The notes: generated by a model from the sequence alone, not told the origin. 30,544 nucleotides of DNA from CAWUIO01 sp963922455 (GCA_963922455.1 CAWUIO010000083.1:1-30544); one strand, 5' to 3'; counted from the first letter of the stretch, positions 1 through 8,580 are shown. A program made the numbers and translations.

Positions 1-127
1 TTAATTTTCTCACATATGATAGTAAAAATGGCTTAATTGGGCGACTTGGAGAAAGGAAGAAGAGCAGAGAAGCAAACGGCAATACTACGTTTTATTGTAA
101 AACTGTTTTTTATTATTTGTTGGGTTT

Positions 128-256
128 GGCTGAGGGATAGAGCGGCCTGTTTGAGCTCGCCGCTGGTAGGTGGGTGGGCCAGCGAGTAGCGAAAGCCCGA
201 CCCCGGCGGCACCTATGTATCTATATCTAGCCCAGTCTATCGCCGGGGGCAGCCCC
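128..256 (+). repeat. Structured dispersed repeat, copy 1
   Basis: This is the first of four related intergenic elements of about 130 bp. It opens with GGCTGAGGGATAGAGCGG and ends with a GCAGCCCC box. GGCTG (128-132) can pair with CAGCC (250-254). CCCCGGCG (201-208) pairs perfectly with CGCCGGGG (241-248). An inner CGCTGG/CCAGCG pairing is also possible. The other copies change these arms in a compensatory way. It lies beyond the 3' end of the SUKH gene, in the opposite orientation. Short ORFs over it are by-products of the repeat. I see no gene in 1-390. Confidence 0.85.
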
Positions 257-390
257 TGGGTATTGTATGTACCGTCTGCCTGGTATTTTTTCGGGCATGG
301 CTCATTCCCCGCGGCAAATTGTAAGTCAGAAAGGGCATGGTTTTCGGCTCCTGTCTCCAAAATCCCGCTTCCCGGTTCTAGGTTCCTTGC

Positions 391-1608
391 TTAGCCATCA
401 ATTTCAATCCCGTGTTCATGCACTGTAAACTGGTTATTTTGTAGGTAATTTAGGTGACTAAGCAGGAAGTGATGGAAGTTGGTTTTAGGATTGATGAAAG
501 GACCTTGCCCATCTTGCACTTCCATATCTAGAAGTTGATATTTTTGTCCTTTTTCAGCCGGATCAAAATCAATACAATGCAAATTCCCGCTGCTATCCTG
601 GCAGAAAGGAAGCCATTTTTTATTCCACCAAACTTTTTGAAAATAATTTCCTTTGTAATTGGCCTTGCTTTGTTCTACCCTCCCATCATCAAAGACTCCC
701 TTGTCGAGTAACTCATTCATACCTTTCCAAGTTTTGATGACACGGTTTAAGTTATAGCATTCATAATTGGATACAAATTGATGCTCAATGGTATTATACA
801 GAAGGAATTCTCTATAATCATCGGGAAGGGGCTCTCCAAAAAGGGCTTCAAATGCCTTTATTTCCGTTTCCGGGGCGGCTTTGATGGTTTGCCTGAGCAT
901 GACCGGCGCTTTTTGACGGTATTGTTCCTGGATTTCCTCTAGGATTTGCCGAATGGAGGGGGCTGGATTCTGTAATTGCAGCCCTAAACAATGGGCAAGT
1001 AATTGCTCGGCAAAATCTTGATGATCTGGGGTGTACCCATAGTAGAAGCAGTGCTCTAGCTTCTCCCCCTCATAGATACCCAAGATTTCTTCTGCACTAT
1101 CTTCATGTATGGTAAATATCTTGTCATCCACCTGCTTTTTGTAATGTACATCCTGCTCACGTTTTCCCGCTTCTGCGTCAAAACCCATCGCTTGCATCCA
1201 TCCTTCCCAGTCAAAATCCTCATCCCTTTGGGAGTGAACCGCTTGGAGAAACTCTCCGCTGTCCCTAAAATGAAATTTTAGGTGTAGCAACAGTTGTTCA
1301 AGAAAGGCTTTGTTTTTTGGAATCAGGCATTGGCACCACTCTTCTAACCTGTCTCCGACACGCTGTACCAGATTGCGTTGAAATACTTCATAAAAGTAGC
1401 GATCTTCCTGGAAGCTTGGCTTATAGTCAAAAACTACATGAAAGGTTTCTTTGCCTAGGCATAGAAACATCATTCGGGTGTGGGTTACATCTCGTTTAAA
1501 AGCTTTGGTGAGGGTGCCGGTTTGGTCTTTCTCGAGGGCTTCAAAGCCTAGGGCAAGTAGGGCAGATTCTAGGTCAAAGTTTTCTTCTCGGATTAATTCA
1601 ATATGCAT
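391..1608 (-). CDS. SMI1/KNR4 (SUKH) domain protein
   Basis: A protein of 405 residues. The C-terminal part (about 230-400) looks like a SUKH/SMI1-KNR4 domain: an acidic start with a PLPDDYREFLLY motif, then a Trp-rich segment (KVWWNKKWLPF), a DSSGN turn and a CIDFDP strand. SUKH proteins often act as immunity proteins against contact-dependent or polymorphic toxins, or as scaffolds. No toxin gene is visible next to this one, so the role is unknown. The first 210 residues are not a family I recognise. They may be two diverged halves, since LGFEAL near residue 20 and MGFDAEA near residue 140 start similar segments. The ATG at 1608 fits. There is no signal peptide, so it is probably cytoplasmic. 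Confidence 0.75.
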   Translation of the reverse strand: MHIELIREENFDLESALLALGFEALEKDQTGTLTKAFKRDVTHTRMMFLCLGKETFHVVFDYKPSFQEDRYFYEVFQRNLVQRVGDRLEEWCQCLIPKNKAFLEQLLLHLKFHFRDSGEFLQAVHSQRDEDFDWEGWMQAMGFDAEAGKREQDVHYKKQVDDKIFTIHEDSAEEILGIYEGEKLEHCFYYGYTPDHQDFAEQLLAHCLGLQLQNPAPSIRQILEEIQEQYRQKAPVMLRQTIKAAPETEIKAFEALFGEPLPDDYREFLLYNTIEHQFVSNYECYNLNRVIKTWKGMNELLDKGVFDDGRVEQSKANYKGNYFQKVWWNKKWLPFCQDSSGNLHCIDFDPAEKGQKYQLLDMEVQDGQGPFINPKTNFHHFLLSHLNYLQNNQFTVHEHGIEIDG

Positions 1609-2037
1609 AAGAAATGGAAGGGTTAACTATTTAAAACCAAAAACTCATTAATTTTAAACGAATTTTGGCCTCCAATAGATTGGGTTTGTGGCGTATTTTT
1701 ATTCACCTAAAGTCGGTCATTTCCCAGCTGTTTTAGGTTTAGTGCCGCGTCACTTAAAACTCGAGATACACAGCTATTCTCCTAAAAACTGGTGATGGGG
1801 CCTCCCACCATGCAGCCAACTTAGTGGAAGCCGATCCAAACCCGGGTATTCCAAATGCCCGAATAGATGGGGACACAATACAATTGTGCCCGAGCTTCCT
1901 GTAAAATTTTTCTTAAGTGGATAGTAGGGAGCGAGTCGCTAAGACTGGAAGAGTGCGTAAACCTAGGGGACAGCCGCTAGTAGACTTGCAAATGAATAGT
2001 ATGCCGAGGCAGAGAATCGCACTTTAACGGCTTCTCA
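1609..2037. other. Intergenic region, possible coding relic
   Basis: No gene is convincing in these 429 bp. A 47-codon open frame without a start codon (1761-1904, plus strand) has a codon-like G-first pattern and reads GDGASHHAANLVEADPNPG in part, then stops. It may be a decayed gene fragment or chance. A weak hairpin with GGGG-CACAA/TTGTG-CCC arms lies near 1868-1891. No clear terminator for the flanking phosphatase gene is visible. Confidence 0.3.
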
Positions 2038-3561
2038 TCAGCCCAAGCGAATTCCAATCACAAGTATATCGTCTCTTTGTTGGGCCGTATGCTGAAATTC
2101 TCGCAAACTTTGTTTTATGCCTTCTTTTTGCTGATGTAATGGGAGTTGATAATGGGACTTTATAAAATTCATTAGCCGTTTTTTGCCATACTTTTTTCTT
2201 TGGGGGTTGGGGAGGTCGAAAAGGCCATCACTGCTTAAATAAATCTGATCGTGCTGAGCTAAGCGAATCTTTTCTTGAGAAAATACGATTTTTTCTTTGT
2301 CCCACGTTCCGCCAATGGACTGTCGGGTGCCTTTGATGATTTTGAGTTCACCTTGGGCCATCAAGTATACATCAATTTTTGCCCCAGCGTAGTGCAGGTC
2401 CCATTTTTGATCGGGAAGTTGATCCAAGCGACAAAATCCGATATCCATCCCGTCATGATTTTCGGTGTAGTCCTGTTTTAATAAGGCATTAATCTGAAAG
2501 TGTAATTCGCTAAGGACCTGACCAGGCTCTGTAAGTTTTTTCTCGATCACCAGATGATTCAGGATAGCATTACCAATCAAAGACATAAACGCTCCGGGCA
2601 CACCGTGCCCTGTACAGTCGATTAAAGCCAGATAGGTGCTATTTTGGAGTTTGGCAGACCAGTAAAAATCACCAGATACAATATCTTTGGGAAGGTATAA
2701 GCGAAAAAACTCATCAAATAAAGACTCGAGTTGTTCTTCGGAGGGGAGCATAGCCATTTGGATGGTACTGGCATACCGTATGCTACTTTGTATCTGGTCA
2801 TTTTGCAAGAGTAAGCGACTGTGTTGTTGTTCCATCGCTTCTTGTATGGTTTGTAGCTCCTCCAAATTTTGCCGGATTTCCTCTTCTATAGTTAAGAGCT
2901 CTTCGTTTTTTTCCTGGGTTTCAGCCAGCAAGTGGAGGTTTTTGTTTTCGTAGACCAGGTTTACTTGGAGCAAAAACAAAACTAAAAAAGTGATCATGAA
3001 AAAAGCGAGTAGATATACACTATCAATGAAGCTTTGTCCGGGAATGACTATCCCGAGTTGTTGCGGGGAAACTCCAAACCAGTCCAGGATTTGATAAAAG
3101 AATATAAAAATGCTAAACCCCCAAAGTAGGACAGGGTACAAAACGAAACGCTTTTTAAAATCTACAATCACAATGACCGCCACTTGGGTACATAATAACA
3201 GCATCTTGACATTGATATAATTTTCTGCTTTGAGGGCCTCGGGTTGATAATTGCCAGTCAGAATAGGTGCCGTTATGACAAATACGGGTAGTAAAAAAGC
3301 CAATAAGAGCAAGCTAATAGGGGCTTGTTTTTTATAGTTTAAAAATAACAAGCTTAATAAAACAGGAATTAAAACCAAGGCATACCCAGACGCTGGTTTA
3401 GCACCGGCAGTATAGAGGATATTACTCAACACACATAGGATAGGCAAGAGGATGAGAATCAGCTGATTTACTAAACGTACCCTGCGTTGTTGGAAGTAAT
3501 TCATCTCGGGACCCAGGCCCAAATCCGAAAGCCGGTTCCAGAAATATGATAAGGTCTTCAT
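2038..3561 (-). CDS. Membrane-bound SpoIIE-family PP2C phosphatase
   Basis: A protein of 507 residues in three parts. Residues 25-205 hold about six hydrophobic helices. Residues 210-265 are a Glu/Gln-rich coiled coil. Residues 280-505 are a SpoIIE-type PPM phosphatase domain. Metal-binding and core motifs are visible: SGDFYW, DCTGHGVPGAFMS and SSDGLFD. Family members dephosphorylate serine or threonine on regulatory partners such as anti-anti-sigma (STAS) proteins, with the membrane part acting as sensor. No STAS or kinase partner is encoded nearby, so the target is unknown. The ATG at 3561 starts just before the first helix. The gene appears monocistronic, with the 3645 ORF divergent from it. 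Confidence 0.9.
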   Translation of the reverse strand: MKTLSYFWNRLSDLGLGPEMNYFQQRRVRLVNQLILILLPILCVLSNILYTAGAKPASGYALVLIPVLLSLLFLNYKKQAPISLLLLAFLLPVFVITAPILTGNYQPEALKAENYINVKMLLLCTQVAVIVIVDFKKRFVLYPVLLWGFSIFIFFYQILDWFGVSPQQLGIVIPGQSFIDSVYLLAFFMITFLVLFLLQVNLVYENKNLHLLAETQEKNEELLTIEEEIRQNLEELQTIQEAMEQQHSRLLLQNDQIQSSIRYASTIQMAMLPSEEQLESLFDEFFRLYLPKDIVSGDFYWSAKLQNSTYLALIDCTGHGVPGAFMSLIGNAILNHLVIEKKLTEPGQVLSELHFQINALLKQDYTENHDGMDIGFCRLDQLPDQKWDLHYAGAKIDVYLMAQGELKIIKGTRQSIGGTWDKEKIVFSQEKIRLAQHDQIYLSSDGLFDLPNPQRKKYGKKRLMNFIKSHYQLPLHQQKEGIKQSLREFQHTAQQRDDILVIGIRLG

Positions 3562-3644
3562 AGGTGAATCTGACTATATAGTATCCAATACCTGAGCAAA
3601 TAGGGATAATACTGGGCTATAAAAATTACCCTAGGCTAAAATAA

Positions 3645-3920
3645 TTGGAAAACTTTTTAGAGGTGATAGGTTCTTTTATACCTGGGCTTGTGCTTGACCC
3701 GATAAAAAATGTATTTAAGCTGGCCTATAAAAAGCTTGCACTGAAGTATTTTATGTCTCCCCAAAGTTTGATTACTTCCTTTTTTCTGGAAAAGTTTCGG
3801 AGCACATTTGCCTTTATTATGGGTTTTTCAGAAAACATGCTAGAATTTCAAGTGATTTTACAATTCATTGCGTCTGTAATAAATTTAGCCCAGTTTTTTA
3901 AAGGAGTCGGTAATTCGTGA
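3645..3920 (+). CDS. Small hydrophobic hypothetical protein (doubtful)
   Basis: An open frame of 91 codons from TTG, directly after an in-frame stop. GTG at 3666 is an alternative start. The product is rich in Phe, Leu and Lys with amphipathic segments (for example SLITSFFLEKFRSTFAF) and could associate with membranes. Composition is plausible for a protein, but there is no ribosome binding site, no recognisable domain and no ATG near the front. It runs divergently from the SpoIIE gene. The next stretch (3921-4168) shows nothing I can assign. It could equally be a chance ORF. Confidence 0.25.
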   Translation: MENFLEVIGSFIPGLVLDPIKNVFKLAYKKLALKYFMSPQSLITSFFLEKFRSTFAFIMGFSENMLEFQVILQFIASVINLAQFFKGVGNS

Positions 3921-4168
3921 TCTTGGGAGTTACTCAGATAGGCAATAAATCTTTTGCCCCCTAGTTTTTGGCCAATAGCGGATTACAAATCTGCCCATCA
4001 GGGTACGGGAGGGCCATAGTTAATCTGCCGCCGCAATTGGATAAATCAGTTATGTATTGATTATTGAGGGCTTGGATTCTTAGCTCCTACTTTGAAATTA
4101 TGCGCGCTTTGTCTTGTTTTATTCCTTTTTTCCATCAGGAAAGAAACTACTATTAAACGCAAGCAATG

Positions 4169-4298
4169 GCTGAGGGATAGAGCGGCCTGTTTGAGCTCGT
4201 GTTGGCCCGGTGGGGAAAGGCAGCGAGTAGCGAAAGCCCGACCCCGGCGGCACTTTGTTTGAAAGAGGCATAAAACGTTAATCGCCGGGGGCAGCCCC
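4169..4298 (+). repeat. Structured dispersed repeat, copy 2
   Basis: Same layout as copy 1. GGCTG (4169-4173) pairs with CAGCC (4292-4296), and CCCCGGCG (4242-4249) pairs with CGCCGGGG (4283-4290). The inner helix region is altered (CTCGTGTTGG instead of CTCGCCGCTGG), so only CTCG/CGAG is kept there. The loop between the second pair of arms has a sequence unrelated to copy 1. It sits beyond the 3' end of the S41 protease gene, 15 bp from that gene's terminator, in the opposite orientation. Confidence 0.85.
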
Positions 4299-4313
4299 TA
4301 GTGTACCAAAAAA

Positions 4314-4340
4314 CCGATGATTTCTCGCAGAAGCCATCGG
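4314..4340 (-). terminator. Rho-independent terminator of the S41 protease gene
   Basis: CCGATG (4314-4319) and CATCGG (4335-4340) form a stem, extended inside by TTCT/AGAA around a CGC loop. On the minus strand a run of T follows. It lies about 20 bp after the S41 stop codon. The opposite side also has five T, so it may work in both directions. Confidence 0.75.
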
Positions 4341-4360
4341 TTTTTGCTAAGGCAGATGAT

Positions 4361-6019
4361 TTATTTATCGTTTAGTAAGCTTTGGAAACGGTTCATATCT
4401 TTGAATAGGTCAAGGGCCGCTTTTAATTCTGGATCGTGATTAAAAGAAGCTTCGGTTTTACCGTGACCCAAATAATAGCGGGCCGCAATCTCCTCGGTAA
4501 GTAACCCTTTAAGTTCATCCTTGTATTTAAGGAGGTCGGCTTCTTTGCTTTGTTTTAGTTGAGCACGCAAGGCCTTAAGCTGATTTTGGATGTTATCCAG
4601 ATATTTTTCATCCCGGGCGGCTTCTTCCAGTTCTTTCAGGGCATTTTCTACCTCACTGGTGTAATCGAAGTCTTTTTGTTTTACCCAAGAGACAAAGGCT
4701 TGATACTCCGAATCACTTAGACGAAATTTTTGAGCTTCGGCAATGCTTGGGTTTTGATTGGCAAAATGATTAGCGTATTCAAAAATCAAGTTTTCCCGAA
4801 GTAAGCTTTGGGTGATGGCTTGGTACTTCGGCGCAGCCAGGCTTACATCAGGCTTAATGCCCCCCCCGTCGTAAACCAAACGGCCATTATTTACGGTTTT
4901 AAACGCTCTCCGTAAAGAGTCAGGGATTTTAGCAACTGATCCGTCTTCGCTGCGGTTGGAATAATCTAATGCTTGGATACAACGACCGCTAGGGATATAA
5001 TATTTGGCCGTAGTTACTTTTAACTGGGAATTATAGGAGAGTGGGCGGGTAACTTGTACCAATCCTTTACCAAAAGAACGTTGCCCAACGAGTATACCCC
5101 GGTCGTAATCTTGCACTACTCCGGCTACAATTTCAGAAGCAGAGGCACTTCGGCCGTTGATAAGCACAATGAGAGGAACATCCGTATCCAAAGCTGGATT
5201 GATAGCCCGGTAGGTTTTATTCCACTCGATCATTTTACCCCGGGTACTTACTACTTCCAGGTCTCTATCGATGAAGAGGTTGGAAATATTGACAGCTTCA
5301 CTGAGCAAACCTCCCGGATTTCCTCGGAGATCCAGAATGACTTTGTTAGCGCCATCTTTTTTAAGTTTTTCAAGGGCTTGTTTTACTTCACGGGCCGCAC
5401 CCGATGTGAAGTCGGTCAATTTTACATAGGCTACGTCTTCGGCCACCATACCCGAGAAGGGGACATTGTCAATACGGATGGTTTCCCGGTTTAGGGTGAC
5501 GTCCCGGATTTCATTGCTTCCATAGGAGCGGATTTTTAAAGTAACGGGAGTACCGGCTTGCCCTTTGAGCAATCGGCTCACTTCTGAGGAAACTTTGCCC
5601 TCGAGGGGGACTTCGTCAATTTGGACAATTTCATCACCGATTTTGAGCTTGGCTTTATCGGCAGGGAAGCCTTCAAAGGGTAAAATAATAAGTGTTTTTC
5701 CTTTGCGGGAGCCTACAGTTGCCCCGATACCCCCATATTGACCCGTGGTCATGGTACGATAATCTTCTATCTCGTCTTCGGGAATGTAATTGGTGTAGGG
5801 ATCCAAAGACATAAGCATGGCGTCAATTCCTTCCCGCATGAGCGTATTTGGATTTACTTCATCCACATAGGCCCGGTTTACTTCCTTGTACAGGGTCGCA
5901 AAGATGTCTAGGTTTTTTTGAATCTCGAAGAATCGGTCTTTATAGCGGAAGGCAAGGAGACTTGTGATCAGGAATAGGGCAGCAAAAAGAGTTAAAAGGT
6001 TTTTTTTCTTTAATAACAT
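4361..6019 (-). CDS. S41 family C-terminal processing protease
   Basis: A protein of 552 residues: an N-terminal membrane anchor or signal (LLTLFAALFLITSLLAF), a helical region, a PDZ domain (about 90-170, with GQYGGIGATVG), then the S41 peptidase core. The catalytic Ser is in GRSASASEIVAG and the Lys in RSFGKGLVQ, the Ser/Lys pair of CtpA/Prc proteases. The C-terminal 150 residues are charged and helical. These enzymes cut exposed C-termini of periplasmic or envelope proteins. The gene follows rnpA with a gap of 64 bp on the same strand, so co-transcription with rpmH-rnpA is possible. A run of eight G in the coding strand (4860-4867) encodes a Gly stretch. Start is ATG at 6019. Confidence 0.92.
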   Translation of the reverse strand: MLLKKKNLLTLFAALFLITSLLAFRYKDRFFEIQKNLDIFATLYKEVNRAYVDEVNPNTLMREGIDAMLMSLDPYTNYIPEDEIEDYRTMTTGQYGGIGATVGSRKGKTLIILPFEGFPADKAKLKIGDEIVQIDEVPLEGKVSSEVSRLLKGQAGTPVTLKIRSYGSNEIRDVTLNRETIRIDNVPFSGMVAEDVAYVKLTDFTSGAAREVKQALEKLKKDGANKVILDLRGNPGGLLSEAVNISNLFIDRDLEVVSTRGKMIEWNKTYRAINPALDTDVPLIVLINGRSASASEIVAGVVQDYDRGILVGQRSFGKGLVQVTRPLSYNSQLKVTTAKYYIPSGRCIQALDYSNRSEDGSVAKIPDSLRRAFKTVNNGRLVYDGGGIKPDVSLAAPKYQAITQSLLRENLIFEYANHFANQNPSIAEAQKFRLSDSEYQAFVSWVKQKDFDYTSEVENALKELEEAARDEKYLDNIQNQLKALRAQLKQSKEADLLKYKDELKGLLTEEIAARYYLGHGKTEASFNHDPELKAALDLFKDMNRFQSLLNDK

Positions 6020-6083
6020 TTGGTCAATGGTTAATAATCAGAGAATGATTGGTAAGATATGGCCTTATACCAAATATACAATT

Positions 6084-6464
6084 TTAATCTTTTAAACGGC
6101 CCAGAATTTTAATTAGTTTGTTTTGCAGGGTATTAAAGGCAATTTTTTTGGGACTGACGTATAAAATGGCTACATAAGCCTGGGTGTATTCTCCCTGGGC
6201 ATTGCACAGGTGGGTTTTATGCTGGCGGTAGATTTCCCGGATGCGTCTTTTGAAAAGATTACGGTCAACGGCCCTACGCATACTGCGTTTGGATACTCCT
6301 ATAAGTACTTGGGGGGCTTCAAGACTAGGCGAATCCCGGTTTTGATAAAATACCTTGAAAGGAAATAAGAATTCGGACCTACCCGATTTAAACAGCTCGG
6401 AGATTGTCTTACGATGGGTAAGGCGCTGGCTTTTAGGGAAGGTAAAACGTTTGAGATCTGTCAA
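6084..6464 (-). CDS. rnpA: Ribonuclease P protein component
   Basis: RnpA binds the RNase P RNA and helps mature tRNA 5' ends. The sequence has the expected start (FTFPKSQRLTHRKTISELF), the basic RNR-like motif (AVDRNLFKRRIREIYR) and typical length. The frame stays open upstream to a TTG at 6530, but the extra residues look unlike the family, and no in-frame ATG exists. I choose TTG at 6464, giving 126 residues (M-TDLKRFTF). The start is therefore uncertain. The gene directly follows rpmH, the usual order. Confidence 0.9.
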   Translation of the reverse strand: MTDLKRFTFPKSQRLTHRKTISELFKSGRSEFLFPFKVFYQNRDSPSLEAPQVLIGVSKRSMRRAVDRNLFKRRIREIYRQHKTHLCNAQGEYTQAYVAILYVSPKKIAFNTLQNKLIKILGRLKD

Positions 6465-6579
6465 TTCTTGTATGGCACTTGTTAGGAGGCTATAAACACA
6501 AAAAGGTATACCAAAGGCATACCTGAACAAATCCCTGGAAAGGCACGAGGTGTATGATCAGACCTGGGGAGGCTGAAAA

Positions 6580-6735
6580 TTATCTAAACCTTCTTTCGTC
6601 TGACACGGAAAGCTTTTTCCGTCCTTTACTACGACGAGAAGTTATTACTTTACGGCCATTTTTGGTAGCCATCCGACTTCTAAACCCGTGCTTGTTCTTT
6701 CTTTTTCGTACTGAGGGTTGGTATGTCCTTTTCAT
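6580..6735 (-). CDS. rpmH: 50S ribosomal protein L34
   Basis: L34 is a small basic protein of the large ribosomal subunit. The 51 residues start MKRTYQPSVRKRKNKHGF and continue with the usual R/K-rich body (GRKVITSRRSKGRKKL). The ATG at 6735 is chosen because MKRTYQPS is the invariant family start; the frame runs ten codons further but those are not part of the protein. rnpA follows. A consensus promoter lies just upstream. Confidence 0.97.
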   Translation of the reverse strand: MKRTYQPSVRKRKNKHGFRSRMATKNGRKVITSRRSKGRKKLSVSDERRFR

Positions 6736-6762
6736 ATTTGATTCAATTCTTAATAAGGATTG

Positions 6763-6793
6763 CAAAGTTAATGGCTTTTAAGAAAAAAGCCAA
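6763..6793 (-). promoter_or_regulatory. Bacteroidota-type promoter of rpmH
   Basis: On the minus strand TAACTTTG (6770-6763) matches the TAnnTTTG -7 element of the primary Bacteroidota sigma factor. TTGG (6793-6790) lies 19 bp upstream and resembles the -33 TTTG. The implied start site leaves a leader of about 20-25 nt before the rpmH ATG. Confidence 0.65.
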
Positions 6794-6809
6794 CATTTCC
6801 TTGGTATTT

Positions 6810-8324
6810 CTAAGGGCGGCTTCTATGCCAGTAAAGGGCAAAAATACTGGTAATCAAGAATAGAAAAACGAGAATTTCTGCGATGAGGTGATAGTTTTGA
6901 TATACAAGAACCTGCTTAGTATCGGTAGGTTCGTGGTTGATTTTTTGGTAGATGTCAACGTGGTGCATGGTTCGGATTTCAGAGTTTCGCATACTGTTAC
7001 CCGATACATTGACCAAGGCCCGGGGTTTTAGGGTGTCGTATTGCGCTACAACAGGATCGAAGTAAATCCATTGGAAATATTCACCCAAGGGATAGGAGCC
7101 GGCTTCTTTGGGAATAATGGGATAGGAGTAAACCACTGTGCCGGAGACCCGATTGGCCTCTCGCTTAACAAACAATCGGCTGTTTGGTGGATAAAATTCC
7201 AAAAGGTCTTGCTCGGCAATTTCTGGAGGACGGATGGCTGATAGATTGCCTTGGCCCCGTATGGTAAAGCGGTAATTAAAACTCTCTCCAGTTTGCGCTT
7301 TTTTTCGATAAAATTCCTCCTGTAAGTAGTACTGCCCTACACTTACTTTATTTTTAAGAGGGTGCTCGGGTAGGGCTAGGATTTCGATTTGACGGGCCAG
7401 GGTATAAAAGGTTTTGAAATTGTTTGAATTAGGGTCTTCAAAGTCATTCAGGTTTTCTTCTTCCCCGATTTTGTTTTTTACAATCATTTTGAGACCGACC
7501 TTGGGAAACACTACAGGTTCGGCATTTAAAGGGAAAAAAGAAGCCTGATAGAAGATATATTGATCGTATTCTTTGCCCCTAATAACCAATCGGCTTGGCT
7601 CACTAAACTTACTAATTTCAAAATTTTCTTCCCAGCAATTAATGGGTTTAAGTTTTTGGGAAATTTCTTCAACCTGACGGCCCATGTCATGAAATTTCAT
7701 AGGGGCCGGGTTGAGAATGGAGACATATAAGGCCAGGATCACATGAAATTCTTCCCCTACATATACGCTTTTATTACTGACCGATAAGCCCAAAAAGGCA
7801 TCCTCTTGTACTTCCCTAAAAGCGCCTTCTTCTCCTTCATTGAACAAACTGCCCAGACCAACCGGGGGAAGCCCGCCCAAATCCTCATCCCGGGAACCTA
7901 CGACTATTTGGGTAGGGGGGGCTTTAATGACTTCTCCATTTACTTCAATATCAAATGAACTCACATCAAAACTGCCTTCCTTTTGGGGGTAATACGTTTG
8001 GGTCCGGATATACGTTCGGGTGATTTTTCCGTTGATATTACTGGTTGAGGAAGCACTGGATAGTTGGCCAGCAATCTTTCGAAAGCCTTCAATCTCCGGA
8101 AAGGACCCTAAGCTCTCGATGCGCTTGCCAATAGATTCAACCGAAACGCGGAGTGGTTCGTTTAGGGCAATACGGGTATTTCCAAAATCTATAAGTACCG
8201 ATTGCGCCTGAGTTTCGCTCAGATTAACAAACATTAAGAAACTCACAAGGAGTCCTGTATGTTTTAAAATTGAAGCAGGAAATTTTGGAATAATACAAGA
8301 AAATATTAGATTTGTATAAGTCAT
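6810..8324 (-). CDS. batD: BatD family protein
   Basis: A protein of 504 residues with a signal peptide ending near SETQAQS (about residue 40), beta-rich extracytoplasmic domains and one C-terminal membrane helix (LIAEILVFLFLITSIFAL) followed by a short basic tail. The start of the mature part (VLIDFGNTRIALNEPLRVSV), the YIRTQTYYPQKEGSF motif and the late NYRFTIRGQGNLSAI motif are typical of BatD. Bat proteins were named for aerotolerance in Bacteroides and usually occur with MoxR, BatA, BatB, BatC and BatE. None of these partners is in the window, so this copy is isolated. ATG at 8324; the signal peptide could also start later. Confidence 0.85.
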   Translation of the reverse strand: MTYTNLIFSCIIPKFPASILKHTGLLVSFLMFVNLSETQAQSVLIDFGNTRIALNEPLRVSVESIGKRIESLGSFPEIEGFRKIAGQLSSASSTSNINGKITRTYIRTQTYYPQKEGSFDVSSFDIEVNGEVIKAPPTQIVVGSRDEDLGGLPPVGLGSLFNEGEEGAFREVQEDAFLGLSVSNKSVYVGEEFHVILALYVSILNPAPMKFHDMGRQVEEISQKLKPINCWEENFEISKFSEPSRLVIRGKEYDQYIFYQASFFPLNAEPVVFPKVGLKMIVKNKIGEEENLNDFEDPNSNNFKTFYTLARQIEILALPEHPLKNKVSVGQYYLQEEFYRKKAQTGESFNYRFTIRGQGNLSAIRPPEIAEQDLLEFYPPNSRLFVKREANRVSGTVVYSYPIIPKEAGSYPLGEYFQWIYFDPVVAQYDTLKPRALVNVSGNSMRNSEIRTMHHVDIYQKINHEPTDTKQVLVYQNYHLIAEILVFLFLITSIFALYWHRSRP

Positions 8325-8359
8325 GCCCTATTTAGCTTTTAGATCACTATCAGTAAAAC

Positions 8360-8367
8360 CAAAATTA
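8360..8367 (-). promoter_or_regulatory. Candidate -7 element for batD
   Basis: TAATTTTG on the minus strand matches TAnnTTTG and lies 36 bp before the batD start, in the 51-bp divergent gap. The -33 partner is weak (a T-run about 22 bp upstream, inside the small divergent gene). Confidence 0.35.
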
Positions 8368-8375
8368 ACCCTACT

Positions 8376-8579
8376 ATGCTCGAATATGTAAAAACCATTC
8401 TGTCAAAGGTAAGTTTTGATCGAGTTATTTTCGAGAAAGAACTAAGGAAGTCAATTCAAAATTATTTAGACCCCCGTGAGATACGTTTTTTGCAAGAGTG
8501 GTGTTACGAACAGTTCTCCTCCTCACTCACCTTGCTCCAAGTATTGGATGATTGTTTTGAACTAAGTCACGTAGATTAA
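8376..8579 (+). CDS. Small conserved-looking hypothetical protein
   Basis: A protein of 67 residues starting MLEYVKTILSKVSFDRVIFE. It is charged and probably all-helical, with a C-terminal WCYEQF segment and an acidic end (LLQVLDDCFELSHVD). There is no signal peptide or membrane helix. I have a weak memory of similar short proteins in other Bacteroidota but know no function. It is the only plus-strand gene among the minus-strand housekeeping genes. It diverges from batD across 51 bp and its stop lies one base from the queG stop, so the space is exactly filled, which argues for a real gene. ATG at 8376. Confidence 0.7.
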   Translation: MLEYVKTILSKVSFDRVIFEKELRKSIQNYLDPREIRFLQEWCYEQFSSSLTLLQVLDDCFELSHVD

Positions 8580-8580
8580 A

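Noticed and set aside
85..394. Overlapping ORFs of 91 and 74 codons on both strands
   Set aside because: They are read from structured repeat copy 1; the same peptide strings recur in the other copies in non-genic positions.
5054..5494. 146-codon plus-strand ORF
   Set aside because: It is antisense to the S41 protease core, whose catalytic motifs lie in the other frame. No known domain is visible in this ORF.
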